NCBI GenBank assembly: GCA_021295965.1
Contig: JAGWBI010000010.1
Coordinates: 1 to 57,115, forward strand
Reading direction: 5' to 3'
Source: Dehalococcoidia bacterium
Lineage (GTDB): Bacteria > Chloroflexota > Dehalococcoidia > Lucifugimonadales > UBA3495
Length of the DNA stretch: 57,115 nucleotides
Positions 24,798-32,012 of this stretch are shown here, piece after piece. The position numbers and the translations under genes were made by a program. Position 1 is the stretch's first letter, and each line of letters begins with the position of its first letter. A model generated the notes under the pieces. The model searched no databases. It had not been told where the DNA came from and saw only the letters and a list, made by a program, of their open reading frames with translations.

Positions 24798-24891
24798 AGC
24801 AGGAGACACCTCTACTAAGTGTGTGGGCTGGGAAAATGCGGGCGGCAAGGCCCGTCACGTCCCCGAAATGCGATTATAACGCAGGCGATTC

Positions 24892-25689
24892 TCACCAGAA
24901 AGCGTGAAAATGGTGCAACGGGCCGTGGCCCTGCCCGATGGGATAGGAAGCCCGTATCGCCTCGGTGACGTATTCCTTGGCCTGGGCTACCGCTGCGGGC
25001 GGTTCCAGCCCGTGGGCCAAACCGGCGGCGACGGCCGAGGCGAAGGTACATCCGGTGCCGTGGGTGTTGGTGGAAGGGATACGCTCCGTGGTGAATTCCT
25101 GGAACTGATCACCGTCGTAGAACACATCCGTCGGTGGGCCGTCGCGATGCCCGCCTTTAATGACCACGGTCCGGGCGCCCATCTCAATTATGCTAACAGC
25201 AGCCCGCCGGACATCGTCATCGGTGTTGATGGTCAACCCGGTCAGGTCTTCGGCTTCGGGAATGTTGGGCGTCACCACCGCCGCCAGCGGAAGGAGGGAG
25301 TTGCAGATTGAGGCGATGGCTTCCTCACGGAGCAAGCGGTCTCCGCTTTTGGCCACCATCACCGGGTCCACCACGAGATTGGCGATGCCGTGCCGTCTGA
25401 TCGCGTCGGAAACCGTCTCAACGATGGCGCTGGAGGAGAGCATTCCGGTCTTGACCGCGTCGGCGCCGATGTCGGTGATGACTGCGTCGATCTGGGCCGA
25501 GATCACATCGGTAGGCACCTCATGCACCGCAGTGACTCCGACAGTGTTCTGCGCGGTTATGGCGGTCAGGGTTGACGTACCAAACACGCCCAGGGCCGAG
25601 AAGGTTTTTAGGTCGGCCTGGATGCCGGCGCCGCCACCGGAATCGGAGCCGGCGATGGTCATGACGATGGGCGGACGCGCACTGGTCAT
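24892..25689 (-). CDS. thiD: Hydroxymethylpyrimidine/phosphomethylpyrimidine kinase
   Basis: The 265-residue ThiD phosphorylates HMP and then HMP-phosphate in thiamine biosynthesis. The ribokinase-fold signatures are IAGSDSGGGAGIQADLKTF at the N-terminus, DPVMVAKSGDRLL, VTPNIPEAEDLTG and the anion-hole motif NTHGTGCTFASAVAAGLAHG near residue 210, with the catalytic Asp-type NTHGTGC site. The start is ATG 25689, close behind the GYD-domain gene (30 bp). No thi-box (TPP) riboswitch is visible upstream, and no other thiamine gene is in the window, so it may be a salvage kinase. It is upstream of ileS by 94 bp. Confidence 0.94.
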   Translation of the reverse strand: MTSARPPIVMTIAGSDSGGGAGIQADLKTFSALGVFGTSTLTAITAQNTVGVTAVHEVPTDVISAQIDAVITDIGADAVKTGMLSSSAIVETVSDAIRRHGIANLVVDPVMVAKSGDRLLREEAIASICNSLLPLAAVVTPNIPEAEDLTGLTINTDDDVRRAAVSIIEMGARTVVIKGGHRDGPPTDVFYDGDQFQEFTTERIPSTNTHGTGCTFASAVAAGLAHGLEPPAAVAQAKEYVTEAIRASYPIGQGHGPLHHFHAFW

Positions 25690-25719
25690 GGAGTTTCCCT
25701 CATCCGCGAAGCGGCGTGT

Positions 25720-26103
25720 CTATTCGGGGTCTTCCGGGAGACGCCACTCATCGCCGCCGCCGGCTTCCTCCGGCCCGTTGGGTAGGTTCAGCGCCACGGC
25801 AGCGTCGCGCAGGATGCTGATGTGTTCCTCGTCGGACAGCACGCCAAGGGGCATGGCCGGCAGGGTTTCGATATTCAACCCGGCCCGGACACCCAATTCC
25901 AGCGACAACCTGGCGGCGGCGTCATTGTCCGCCGCCTCGGTGATAATGACGAAATCGTGCTGACCCAGCACCGCGTATTGCGTAAGTACCTTGCTGGAGG
26001 GCGTCTCCACCTCTGAAGCAGCGTCGCTCAGCAAGTCGGGGTTGTTTCGGCTCATACGCCGGCCTTTGCCGGTGAGATTGGCAAGCATTATGTAGAGTGG
26101 CAT
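25720..26103 (-). CDS. GYD-domain protein
   Basis: A 127-residue protein with an N-terminal GYD-like ferredoxin-fold domain (PLYIMLANLTGKGRR, then YAVLGQHDFVIITEAADN and the helix DAAARLSLELGVRAGLNIET), ending in an acidic Gly/Glu/Asp-rich tail (PEEAGGGDEWRLPEDPE). I chose the ATG at 26103 because a gagga ribosome binding site lies 9 bp upstream; ATG 26112 would overlap it. GYD proteins are small, of unsettled function, and often found next to metabolic genes. It is the first gene of the thiD-ileS-mutM group and is divergent from the luciferase-like oxidoreductase. Confidence 0.78.
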   Translation of the reverse strand: MPLYIMLANLTGKGRRMSRNNPDLLSDAASEVETPSSKVLTQYAVLGQHDFVIITEAADNDAAARLSLELGVRAGLNIETLPAMPLGVLSDEEHISILRDAAVALNLPNGPEEAGGGDEWRLPEDPE

Positions 26104-26152
26104 CGCGAGCATCCTCAATAGTGGCTCCGGGATAATTGCGGTGGGGGAGCCA

Positions 26153-26172
26153 TCGTAAGTATAACATTACGA
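26153..26172. promoter_or_regulatory. Operator-like inverted repeat in a divergent promoter region
   Basis: tcgtaa (26153-26158) and ttacga (26167-26172) flank gtataaca, an AT-rich core containing a -10-like tataac. The site lies in the 161-bp gap between the divergently transcribed GYD-domain and oxidoreductase genes, where a shared regulator could act. Support is the symmetry alone. Confidence 0.3.
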
Positions 26173-26264
26173 GCCGATGGTCCCGCATAGACCGTCGGGA
26201 TGCGCCATGCTATTATCCCGGAAAAGTTGAAACAGTAACTCTGTGTCCCCAAGCGGAGGCTCAT

Positions 26265-27107
26265 ATGGATATCGGCTTGAACATGTCAATCTCCACCAAC
26301 TCAATTGACGTGGCAGACATCGCGGCCAAAGCGGAGGCAATGGGGTTCGAGTCCATCTGGTTGCCAGAGCATCCGGTGATGCCGGTGAATCCGGCTTCCA
26401 AATACCCCGGCTCACCCGACGGTTCCATACCGGACTACATGAGCGACATGGCCGACCCCTACATAGGTTTGGCACGGGCATCAGCGGTGACCACGAATAT
26501 CAAACTTGGCACGGGGATCACCCTGATACCGGAGCGCAATCCCCTGGTGTTGGCGGGCGCGATTTCGAGCCTGGACCGTTTCTCCGGGGGACGTTTCATC
26601 CTGGGCATCGGAACGGGCTGGCTGCGGGAAGAGACGGAAATCATGGGCGGTGATTTCGACCATCGCTGGACTCAGGCCCGGGAGGCCATCGAGGTGATGC
26701 GCGCCCTGTGGACCCAGGACGCTGCGGAGTACCACGGCCGTTACTACGACTTCCCGCCGATCCAGTGCAACCCCAAGCCGGCACAGGAAGGCGGTCCGCC
26801 GGTGATCCTGGGCGGCAATGCTCGCAACGTGTTCCGGCGGGTGGCCCGCTGGGGCGACGGCTGGATGCCGACCGCCTCCAGCCCGGAGCAGATCGCGGCC
26901 GGCCGCGCCGCCATCGACGAGCTGGCCGAGGCGTCGGGCCGCGACCCTTCCACCATCAACATCACGGTATTCGGCCAGCCGGCCGACCGGGACCTGATCG
27001 GCCGTTTCGAGGAAGCGGGAGCCAACCGGGTAATCATTCGTCTGCCCGATACCACCAGCGCCGCCGCGTTGGACGAGGTTGAGCGCATCGCCGGCGCCGT
27101 CCTATAA
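26265..27107 (+). CDS. LLM-class F420-dependent oxidoreductase
   Basis: A 280-residue TIM-barrel luciferase-like oxidoreductase. Segments typical of the F420-binding class are MGFESIWLPEHPVMP at the start, TTNIKLGTGITLIPERNPL, LSSLDRFSGGRFILGIGTGW (here beginning ISSLDRF), REAIEVMRALWTQDAAEYHGRYYDF and PPVILGGNARNVFRRVARWGDGW. The ATG at 26265 has gcggagg upstream; a longer open frame upstream has no conserved sequence. Members reduce or oxidise a wide range of substrates using F420H2 or FMN. No F420-biosynthesis gene is in the window, so use of F420 is inferred. A strong hairpin follows (27128-27167). Confidence 0.9.
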   Translation: MDIGLNMSISTNSIDVADIAAKAEAMGFESIWLPEHPVMPVNPASKYPGSPDGSIPDYMSDMADPYIGLARASAVTTNIKLGTGITLIPERNPLVLAGAISSLDRFSGGRFILGIGTGWLREETEIMGGDFDHRWTQAREAIEVMRALWTQDAAEYHGRYYDFPPIQCNPKPAQEGGPPVILGGNARNVFRRVARWGDGWMPTASSPEQIAAGRAAIDELAEASGRDPSTINITVFGQPADRDLIGRFEEAGANRVIIRLPDTTSAAALDEVERIAGAVL

Positions 27108-27127
27108 AATAATTCAGTTGAGCCACC

Positions 27128-27167
27128 GGGCCGGCCATGCTCTGAATCTTGGGAGCATGGCCGGCCC
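27128..27167 (+). terminator. Strong hairpin after the LLM oxidoreductase gene
   Basis: gggccggccatgct (27128-27141) pairs perfectly with agcatggccggccc (27154-27167), a 14-bp stem with a 12-nt loop 20 bp past the stop codon. There is no long T-run, but its position fits transcript termination before the AT-rich region that follows. Confidence 0.65.
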
Positions 27168-27169
27168 AA

Positions 27170-27362
27170 TTGCTTGACTATTATCATTCACGATATATCA
27201 CCGGATACCATATCACATATTTGCGGTAGAAATGACGCGTCCATGATCATTTCGTCGTCGCGATTGGTCATAGTAGATGAATACTGTGTAATCAATACGG
27301 TATTCGTTACGAATATGGTACTTATAAAGCGTATTGGTGCAAATTTACTAACATTGGTGGGA
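27170..27362. promoter_or_regulatory. AT-rich island upstream of peptide transport cassette 1
   Basis: About 190 bp of unusually AT-rich sequence with repeated atat and tata words lies between the terminator and the promoter of the first substrate-binding protein gene. It includes a perfect 15-bp palindrome, tattcgttacgaata (27301-27315), a good operator candidate. A short open frame runs through it but overlaps the promoter and has no ribosome binding site. A comparable AT-rich island (31735-31832) precedes the second cassette. Confidence 0.5.
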
Positions 27363-27392
27363 TTGACTGCAATACGGGAAGCTGCCTATATT
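27363..27392 (+). promoter_or_regulatory. Promoter of peptide transport cassette 1
   Basis: TTGACT (27363-27368) and TATATT (27387-27392) are separated by 18 nt, about 80 nt before the gene. The second cassette has the same hexamers, the same 18-nt spacing and the same flanking gcctatattgcc at 31895-31924, while the rest of the leader differs. Conservation between the two leaders strongly supports a real promoter. Confidence 0.75.
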
Positions 27393-27473
27393 GCCTGAGG
27401 CAAACTTCGAGAAGATTGCCATCGTCAGCCGCTCCTTGAGGTTGTCAATCGCACCGCGTCGTGGAGGGTTCAA

Positions 27474-29444
27474 ATGCTTATCCGACGGTTAGTGACTTTT
27501 CCGGCCATCGCTCTGCTGTTTGCCCTAACAGCTACGGTGATTATCGTAGGATGTGGCGGCGCAGTCGAAGAGGAAACGGTCGTTCCGACCCAAGCCGCAG
27601 ACACGGGCTCGGCGCCAGCGGCATCGCCGACCGACACGCCAGTGGCGGTGCGTCCCACCAACACTCCGGTTCTGGCGGACGCTCAGCCCACTCCCACCCA
27701 ACGGACTGTGTTGCAGCAGGCCACTCCCCGGCCTACCCTCGCTCCGGAAACTCTCCAGGGCGATCTCGCCACCGACCGGCTGATCCTAGTGATTGACTCG
27801 CCCATTTTGCAGTCGCCGCTGGACTGCGAGGTCACTGGATCAGGCGTGGTCGTCTATCGGATGTCTGCCGAATTCATGGTGGAAGCGAGCCGCTTCGACG
27901 GATCCTATCAGCCTATGCTGGCCACAGAATGGACCATTAGCCCTGAGGGGCGCACTTGGAACTTCAAGTTGCGCCAAGGTGTGCCCTGGCAACACGATTG
28001 GGGTGAGTTCACGGCTCAGGACGTCGCCCATTCAATGGGATACTACACCAATCCTGAGTGCCGGGCCTCTTATTCAGACTATTTCCGCAGCGACCCGGGA
28101 GTCGAAGTGGAAATCGTCAACGATTACGAGGTCAACCTGCACATGCAACTACGTCCGGCGGTTGACTTCGTGTACTGGTATTCCGGTCACCGGGGTATTC
28201 CCCAGAGCAGCAGCGCCCAGTGGAATCAGGACTGTCCCAACGGCGAAGCCGACTACGGCACCACCGAAACCGGGGTCGAGCTGGGGTATTGCAAAGCCAG
28301 TCGAGACAAGGTGTATGAAATGCCCGCCCGCACCGGGCCTTACCAGTTCGTCAGCTTCGAGGAGGGCGTCGGCTGGGAGTGGGAAGTAGTAGATTACGAC
28401 CACTGGCGCATCGAACCCGATTTCAGCGAAATCGAAATCAAAGACGTAAAAGAGGCGGCGACCCGCCTGGCGATCATGTTGGCAGGAGAAGGCCACATCG
28501 CGGCCATCAACCGCACGCTGTTGCAGGATGCCATCGACGGCGGCCTGGAAGTGTACGACAGTTCAGTCACGGCAAATACCACCTTCGCCCTATTCGGTGG
28601 ACTGTTCTACGCCACCGGCAGCAAGGGAATACCCGACGACGTATCTACGGAAAAGCAGGCGCAGCTGCGAGAGGATTACAACATCGTGGCGGCGCGGGAT
28701 GAAGAACACCCGTGGAACATACCGGGCGAGACCGGAAGGCTAGTGCGGCAGGCCATGAATAAGGCCATCGACCGCGACGCCATCAACGAAGCTATCTTCA
28801 AGGGAGCCGGTGGCCGGCAGTGGGTTTCGACGCTGGCCCCTGAACTGCCGGCCGGGTACAACCCGGAATGGGAGGAAAAGTGGGACGAGCTATACGGGTA
28901 TGACGCGGAAAAGGCCAAAGAATTATTGGCCGAAGCCGGATTCCCCAACGGGTTCTCTTTCCGGCTTCCGGTGTACACGCTGTCCGGCGTGCCCGAGATG
29001 CCTGACATGACGGAGGCCATGGCAGCGTACTGGAAAGAAATTGGCCTGGAGCCGCAGTTGGATCCCATCGAAGTCTCCGCTTGGCGCAACAATTACCGCG
29101 GTCTGGACACTGACTGCTGTGTTTACCCCTTCCGCGGGCCCGCATCGGCCGTGGACACGCGGGTGCATTTCTACTTCAGTGCGGAGCGGTTCTTCCGCGC
29201 TTACAGCAGCGACGATATCCAGGAGAATAAGAACAAAGCGTTGCGCGCGCTCAACGAATCGGAAGCCACCGCCTTGTGGCAGAAGGTTACGGACGAGATT
29301 TTCTACAACTCCGGAACCATCCCTGGATGGACCCTGCCGGTGAGCGCCACCGTTGACCCGGATGTGGTGGCGGAATACATCTTCCTGGGGCCCAACAACG
29401 GGAACTACGTCTATCTGGAGTACGTCAAGGGCGTCCGAGAATAG
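27474..29444 (+). CDS. Peptide ABC transporter substrate-binding lipoprotein 1
   Basis: A 656-residue SBP_bac_5 (DppA/OppA) protein that captures peptides or related solutes outside the membrane. It has an N-terminal lipoprotein signal (charged start, hydrophobic core, lipobox IIVGCGG with Cys27), then a Thr/Pro/Ala-rich linker to about residue 95, then the binding fold. Recognisable parts are LATEWTISPEGRTWNFKLRQ, GEFTAQDVAHSM and GRLVRQAMNKAIDRDAINEA. The ATG at 27474 follows ggagggttcaa. It is closely similar along its length to the protein at 32013, including DCCVYPFRG (NCCVYPFRG there), so the two arose by duplication. Two permeases follow. The ligand cannot be told. Confidence 0.92.
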   Translation: MLIRRLVTFPAIALLFALTATVIIVGCGGAVEEETVVPTQAADTGSAPAASPTDTPVAVRPTNTPVLADAQPTPTQRTVLQQATPRPTLAPETLQGDLATDRLILVIDSPILQSPLDCEVTGSGVVVYRMSAEFMVEASRFDGSYQPMLATEWTISPEGRTWNFKLRQGVPWQHDWGEFTAQDVAHSMGYYTNPECRASYSDYFRSDPGVEVEIVNDYEVNLHMQLRPAVDFVYWYSGHRGIPQSSSAQWNQDCPNGEADYGTTETGVELGYCKASRDKVYEMPARTGPYQFVSFEEGVGWEWEVVDYDHWRIEPDFSEIEIKDVKEAATRLAIMLAGEGHIAAINRTLLQDAIDGGLEVYDSSVTANTTFALFGGLFYATGSKGIPDDVSTEKQAQLREDYNIVAARDEEHPWNIPGETGRLVRQAMNKAIDRDAINEAIFKGAGGRQWVSTLAPELPAGYNPEWEEKWDELYGYDAEKAKELLAEAGFPNGFSFRLPVYTLSGVPEMPDMTEAMAAYWKEIGLEPQLDPIEVSAWRNNYRGLDTDCCVYPFRGPASAVDTRVHFYFSAERFFRAYSSDDIQENKNKALRALNESEATALWQKVTDEIFYNSGTIPGWTLPVSATVDPDVVAEYIFLGPNNGNYVYLEYVKGVRE

Positions 29445-29464
29445 CGTAAGTTCCAACTGCCCGG

Positions 29465-29509
29465 AACGCCGTCCGCCGAGGCCGGTCAGCCGCCCCGGCG
29501 GACGGCGTT
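29465..29509 (+). terminator. Intercistronic hairpin in cassette 1
   Basis: aacgccgtccgccg (29465-29478) pairs perfectly with cggcggacggcgtt (29496-29509) between the binding-protein and first permease genes. Such hairpins often protect the upstream message and reduce read-through, so that the binding protein is made in excess. A similar hairpin (34030-34067) is at the same position in cassette 2. Confidence 0.65.
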
Positions 29510-29590
29510 GCCTTCCCGAGCCCTACCAAAGCGCTTTAACAGAATCTCTTCCTTGAAATTTGAACATCACTCTCAAGTAGGACTAGTATC

Positions 29591-30508
29591 ATGCAGAGAT
29601 TTATCGTTTTGCGTATCCTCCAAGGGCTGCTGGCGGTGTTCGCAATCAGTCTGATCGTGTTCGCGTTGTCTCGGGTTGCCGGCGATCCCATCGCGGCTAT
29701 TTTGGATGATGAGACCGGGAAAGAGCAGATTGAATTGCTCCGGAAAGAATGGGGGCTAGATAAGCCGCTGCACGTCCAGTATTTCACTTACATGAAGCGG
29801 CTGCTTACTGGCGACTTGGGCACCTCTTTCAAATGGGACCGCCCGGTGGCCGAGCTCATAGTTGAAAAGCTGCCCGCTACCATGCAGCTCTCTGCCTTTG
29901 CCCTCATCGTTACGGGGCTAATCGCATTCCCGGTGGGGGTTTTGTCCGCGGTCAAGAAGGACTCCATATTCGACATCTTCGGAAAGATGTTCGCCATATT
30001 AGGCCAGTCTGCGCCAACTTTCGCAGTCGGTCTGATCTTGATGTGGATTTTCGCGGTTCAGTTGAACGTTTTCCCGACCTCCGGCAAGGGCGGCTTGACG
30101 CACATGATACTGCCCGGTTTCGCCTTGGGTTATTACAACGTGGCGGCAATCATGCGGCTGACGCGCTCTTCCATGCTTGACGTGCTGGACACCGAGTACG
30201 TCAAGCTAGCCCGCATCAAAGGCGTAGCAGAATGGAAGATTATCTGGAAACACTGCTTCCGCAACGCGTTGATCGTCCCCATCACCTTCTTCAGCTTGAT
30301 CGGAGCGGTGCTGATTACCGGTTCGGTGGTTATCGAAACCGTGTTTGCCTGGCCCGGCTTAGGCCAATTGGTGATTCAATCCATCGTGGCCAAAGACCAT
30401 ATCACCGTCCAGGCCATCGTGATGTTGTTCGCGCTGTTGTACGTGGGCATCAACATCCTCACGGATATTGCCTACGCGTACGTTGACCCCAGGATCAGGT
30501 ACAACTAG
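29591..30508 (+). CDS. Peptide ABC transporter permease 1 (DppB/OppB type)
   Basis: A 305-residue inner-membrane permease with six hydrophobic helices. The N-terminus MQRFIVLRILQGLLAVFAIS is the usual first helix, and the cytoplasmic EAA loop is DVLDTEYVKLARIKGVAEWKII, followed by HCFRNALIVPITF; it ends DPRIRY. It pairs with the next permease to form the translocation pore. It is 80% or more similar by eye to the permease at 34106. ATG 29591 lies 146 bp after the binding-protein gene, with an intercistronic hairpin between. Confidence 0.94.
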   Translation: MQRFIVLRILQGLLAVFAISLIVFALSRVAGDPIAAILDDETGKEQIELLRKEWGLDKPLHVQYFTYMKRLLTGDLGTSFKWDRPVAELIVEKLPATMQLSAFALIVTGLIAFPVGVLSAVKKDSIFDIFGKMFAILGQSAPTFAVGLILMWIFAVQLNVFPTSGKGGLTHMILPGFALGYYNVAAIMRLTRSSMLDVLDTEYVKLARIKGVAEWKIIWKHCFRNALIVPITFFSLIGAVLITGSVVIETVFAWPGLGQLVIQSIVAKDHITVQAIVMLFALLYVGINILTDIAYAYVDPRIRYN

Positions 30509-30545
30509 CCGAGCAACGACGTCTCCAAGTGGGGAGGGACTGAAA

Positions 30546-31634
30546 ATGGTTGTACAAGCGAGCGCCCCAGGTCCGGCGAGTGATGTTCAGCAAGCAGCGC
30601 CTGCTGATGGCGGCTTTTCTATCGGACGAGCTTTTGGCCAAGTGCGCCGGTTCCCGGTACTGCCTTTGTTGATTTTGGTGGTGTTGTTGGTAGTGCCGGC
30701 GATTTTCGCCAACATGATTGCGCCTCATGACCAAATCATCGGCGATTTGGAGCGGGAACTGGAGCCGCCGGGTTGGGTCCGCGACCGGCACAGCGAATTG
30801 GTCATCGTTAATCGAGTCAGAGACCCGAGCGAAGAAGTCAGTATCCGCAATGCGGCCCGCAATCTGGCTAACGGTGTGGGAACTCTGGTCGATTCCAACG
30901 GAAACGGCGAAGCCGACGTGGGCGAATCGCTGGTCAGGGTAGAACCGGGCGGCAGCTGGGAATACCCGCTGGGAACGGACAAACAGGGCCGAGATGTCCT
31001 CAGCCGGATAATTTACGGTTCGAGAGTGTCACTGACAGTTTCCTGTCTTGCCATTCTCCTCGGCGGTTTTCTGGGCACGGCGCTGGGCATGGTCGCTGCG
31101 TACCGAGGTGGCCTGATCGACGCCATCGTAATGCGCGTCGTTGACATCAAGCTGGCTTTCCCGTCCATTCTGCTGGCCTTGACTCTAGTCTCCGCCATTG
31201 GCTCGGGTTTCACTACCGTCATTATCGTGATCGCCTTGCTGCTCTGGGCGCGCTACGCGCGTGTCGTACGCGGGGACGCCTTGGCGATCAAGCAGCGGGA
31301 TTTCATCGATCGCGCACGAGTTTCGGGGGCATCCAACCTCCGTATCATGCTGCGTCACATCTTCCCCAACGTTTTCAACACGGTGATCGTGCTGGCGACG
31401 CTGGAAGTAGGACACGTGATCATCCTGGAATCGACACTGAGCTTTCTGGGCGCCGGGATTCCCGCGCCTACGCCAGCTTGGGGTGTAATGGCTTCCGACG
31501 GACGGGAACTCATCACCAGCGCCTGGTGGATATTCCTGTTCCCGTGCCTGGCCATTGTGCTCACCGTGCTTTCCATGAACCTGTTGGGCGACTGGCTCCG
31601 CGACCGTCTTGATCCGAGGCTGAGGAACGTGTAA
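30546..31634 (+). CDS. Peptide ABC transporter permease 1 (DppC/OppC type) with an EF-hand-like loop
   Basis: A 362-residue permease with an unusually long extracytoplasmic segment (about 70-145) between the first helix and PLGTDKQGRDVLSRIIYGSR, the standard DppC motif. That segment contains DSNGNGEADVGE, which resembles a calcium-binding EF-hand or dockerin loop; the paralogue at 35081 lacks it. The EAA loop is REFIDRARVSGASN-like (QRDFIDRARVSGASNLRIM). The start ATG at 30546 has gggaggga upstream; a longer frame overlapping the previous gene is rejected. A terminator-like hairpin follows (31661-31700). No ATPase gene follows in this cassette. Confidence 0.93.
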   Translation: MVVQASAPGPASDVQQAAPADGGFSIGRAFGQVRRFPVLPLLILVVLLVVPAIFANMIAPHDQIIGDLERELEPPGWVRDRHSELVIVNRVRDPSEEVSIRNAARNLANGVGTLVDSNGNGEADVGESLVRVEPGGSWEYPLGTDKQGRDVLSRIIYGSRVSLTVSCLAILLGGFLGTALGMVAAYRGGLIDAIVMRVVDIKLAFPSILLALTLVSAIGSGFTTVIIVIALLLWARYARVVRGDALAIKQRDFIDRARVSGASNLRIMLRHIFPNVFNTVIVLATLEVGHVIILESTLSFLGAGIPAPTPAWGVMASDGRELITSAWWIFLFPCLAIVLTVLSMNLLGDWLRDRLDPRLRNV

Positions 31635-31660
31635 ACGCCAGTGGCAAGCAACAACACGGC

Positions 31661-31700
31661 GGCGGTCGCCAGGCTCCCAGTTGGAGCCTTAGCGACCGCC
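31661..31700 (+). terminator. Hairpin terminator after cassette 1
   Basis: ggcggtcgc (31661-31669) pairs with gcgaccgcc (31692-31700), with an inner stem aggctcc/ggagcct, followed by atcgctttatt. It lies 27 bp past the permease stop. It suggests cassette 1 ends here and does not read into cassette 2. Confidence 0.7.
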
Positions 31701-31734
31701 ATCGCTTTATTATCGGCAATTGAGATAACACAGC

Positions 31735-31832
31735 GCACACGGTATTATATATTCAACGTATATTGGATTATATGGCCTCAATTCGTCGTATATTTGCTCA
31801 TATATGATGCTTTTTACGCAACTATTTTGCGT
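31735..31832. promoter_or_regulatory. AT-rich island upstream of peptide transport cassette 2
   Basis: About 100 bp very rich in tata and atat, ending in the inverted pair acgcaa (31816-31821) and ttgcgt (31827-31832). It precedes the promoter at 31895-31924, mirroring the island before cassette 1. The rest of the 378-bp gap 31635-32012 holds the terminator, the promoter and an ordinary leader. Confidence 0.45.
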
Positions 31833-31894
31833 TAACCGTCTCCACATAACCGAATAGAAAGCGTTTTAGCACAATCGCGTCGATCATCGCGGGT

Positions 31895-31924
31895 TTGACT
31901 ATCCTCCCGGAGGTTGCCTATATT
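31895..31924 (+). promoter_or_regulatory. Promoter of peptide transport cassette 2
   Basis: TTGACT (31895-31900), 18 nt, TATATT (31919-31924) followed by gcc. The hexamers, spacing and adjacent bases match the promoter at 27363-27392. Transcription would start about 80 nt before the substrate-binding protein gene. Confidence 0.75.
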
Positions 31925-32012
31925 GCCCACGCTGACTCGGCGTTCAGATTCCGTCAGGAACTGCGCACCGCCGAGCTTGACGTACGGATCAAATCCCGGA
32001 GGATAAGCGTAA

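Noticed and set aside
24798..24891. T-box or other riboswitch before ileS
   Set aside because: The gap to thiD is only 94 bp and lacks T-box sequence; ileS seems to be read through from thiD.
27174..27398. 74-residue open frame in the AT-rich island
   Set aside because: It needs a TTG start with no ribosome binding site and overlaps the conserved promoter of the transport cassette.
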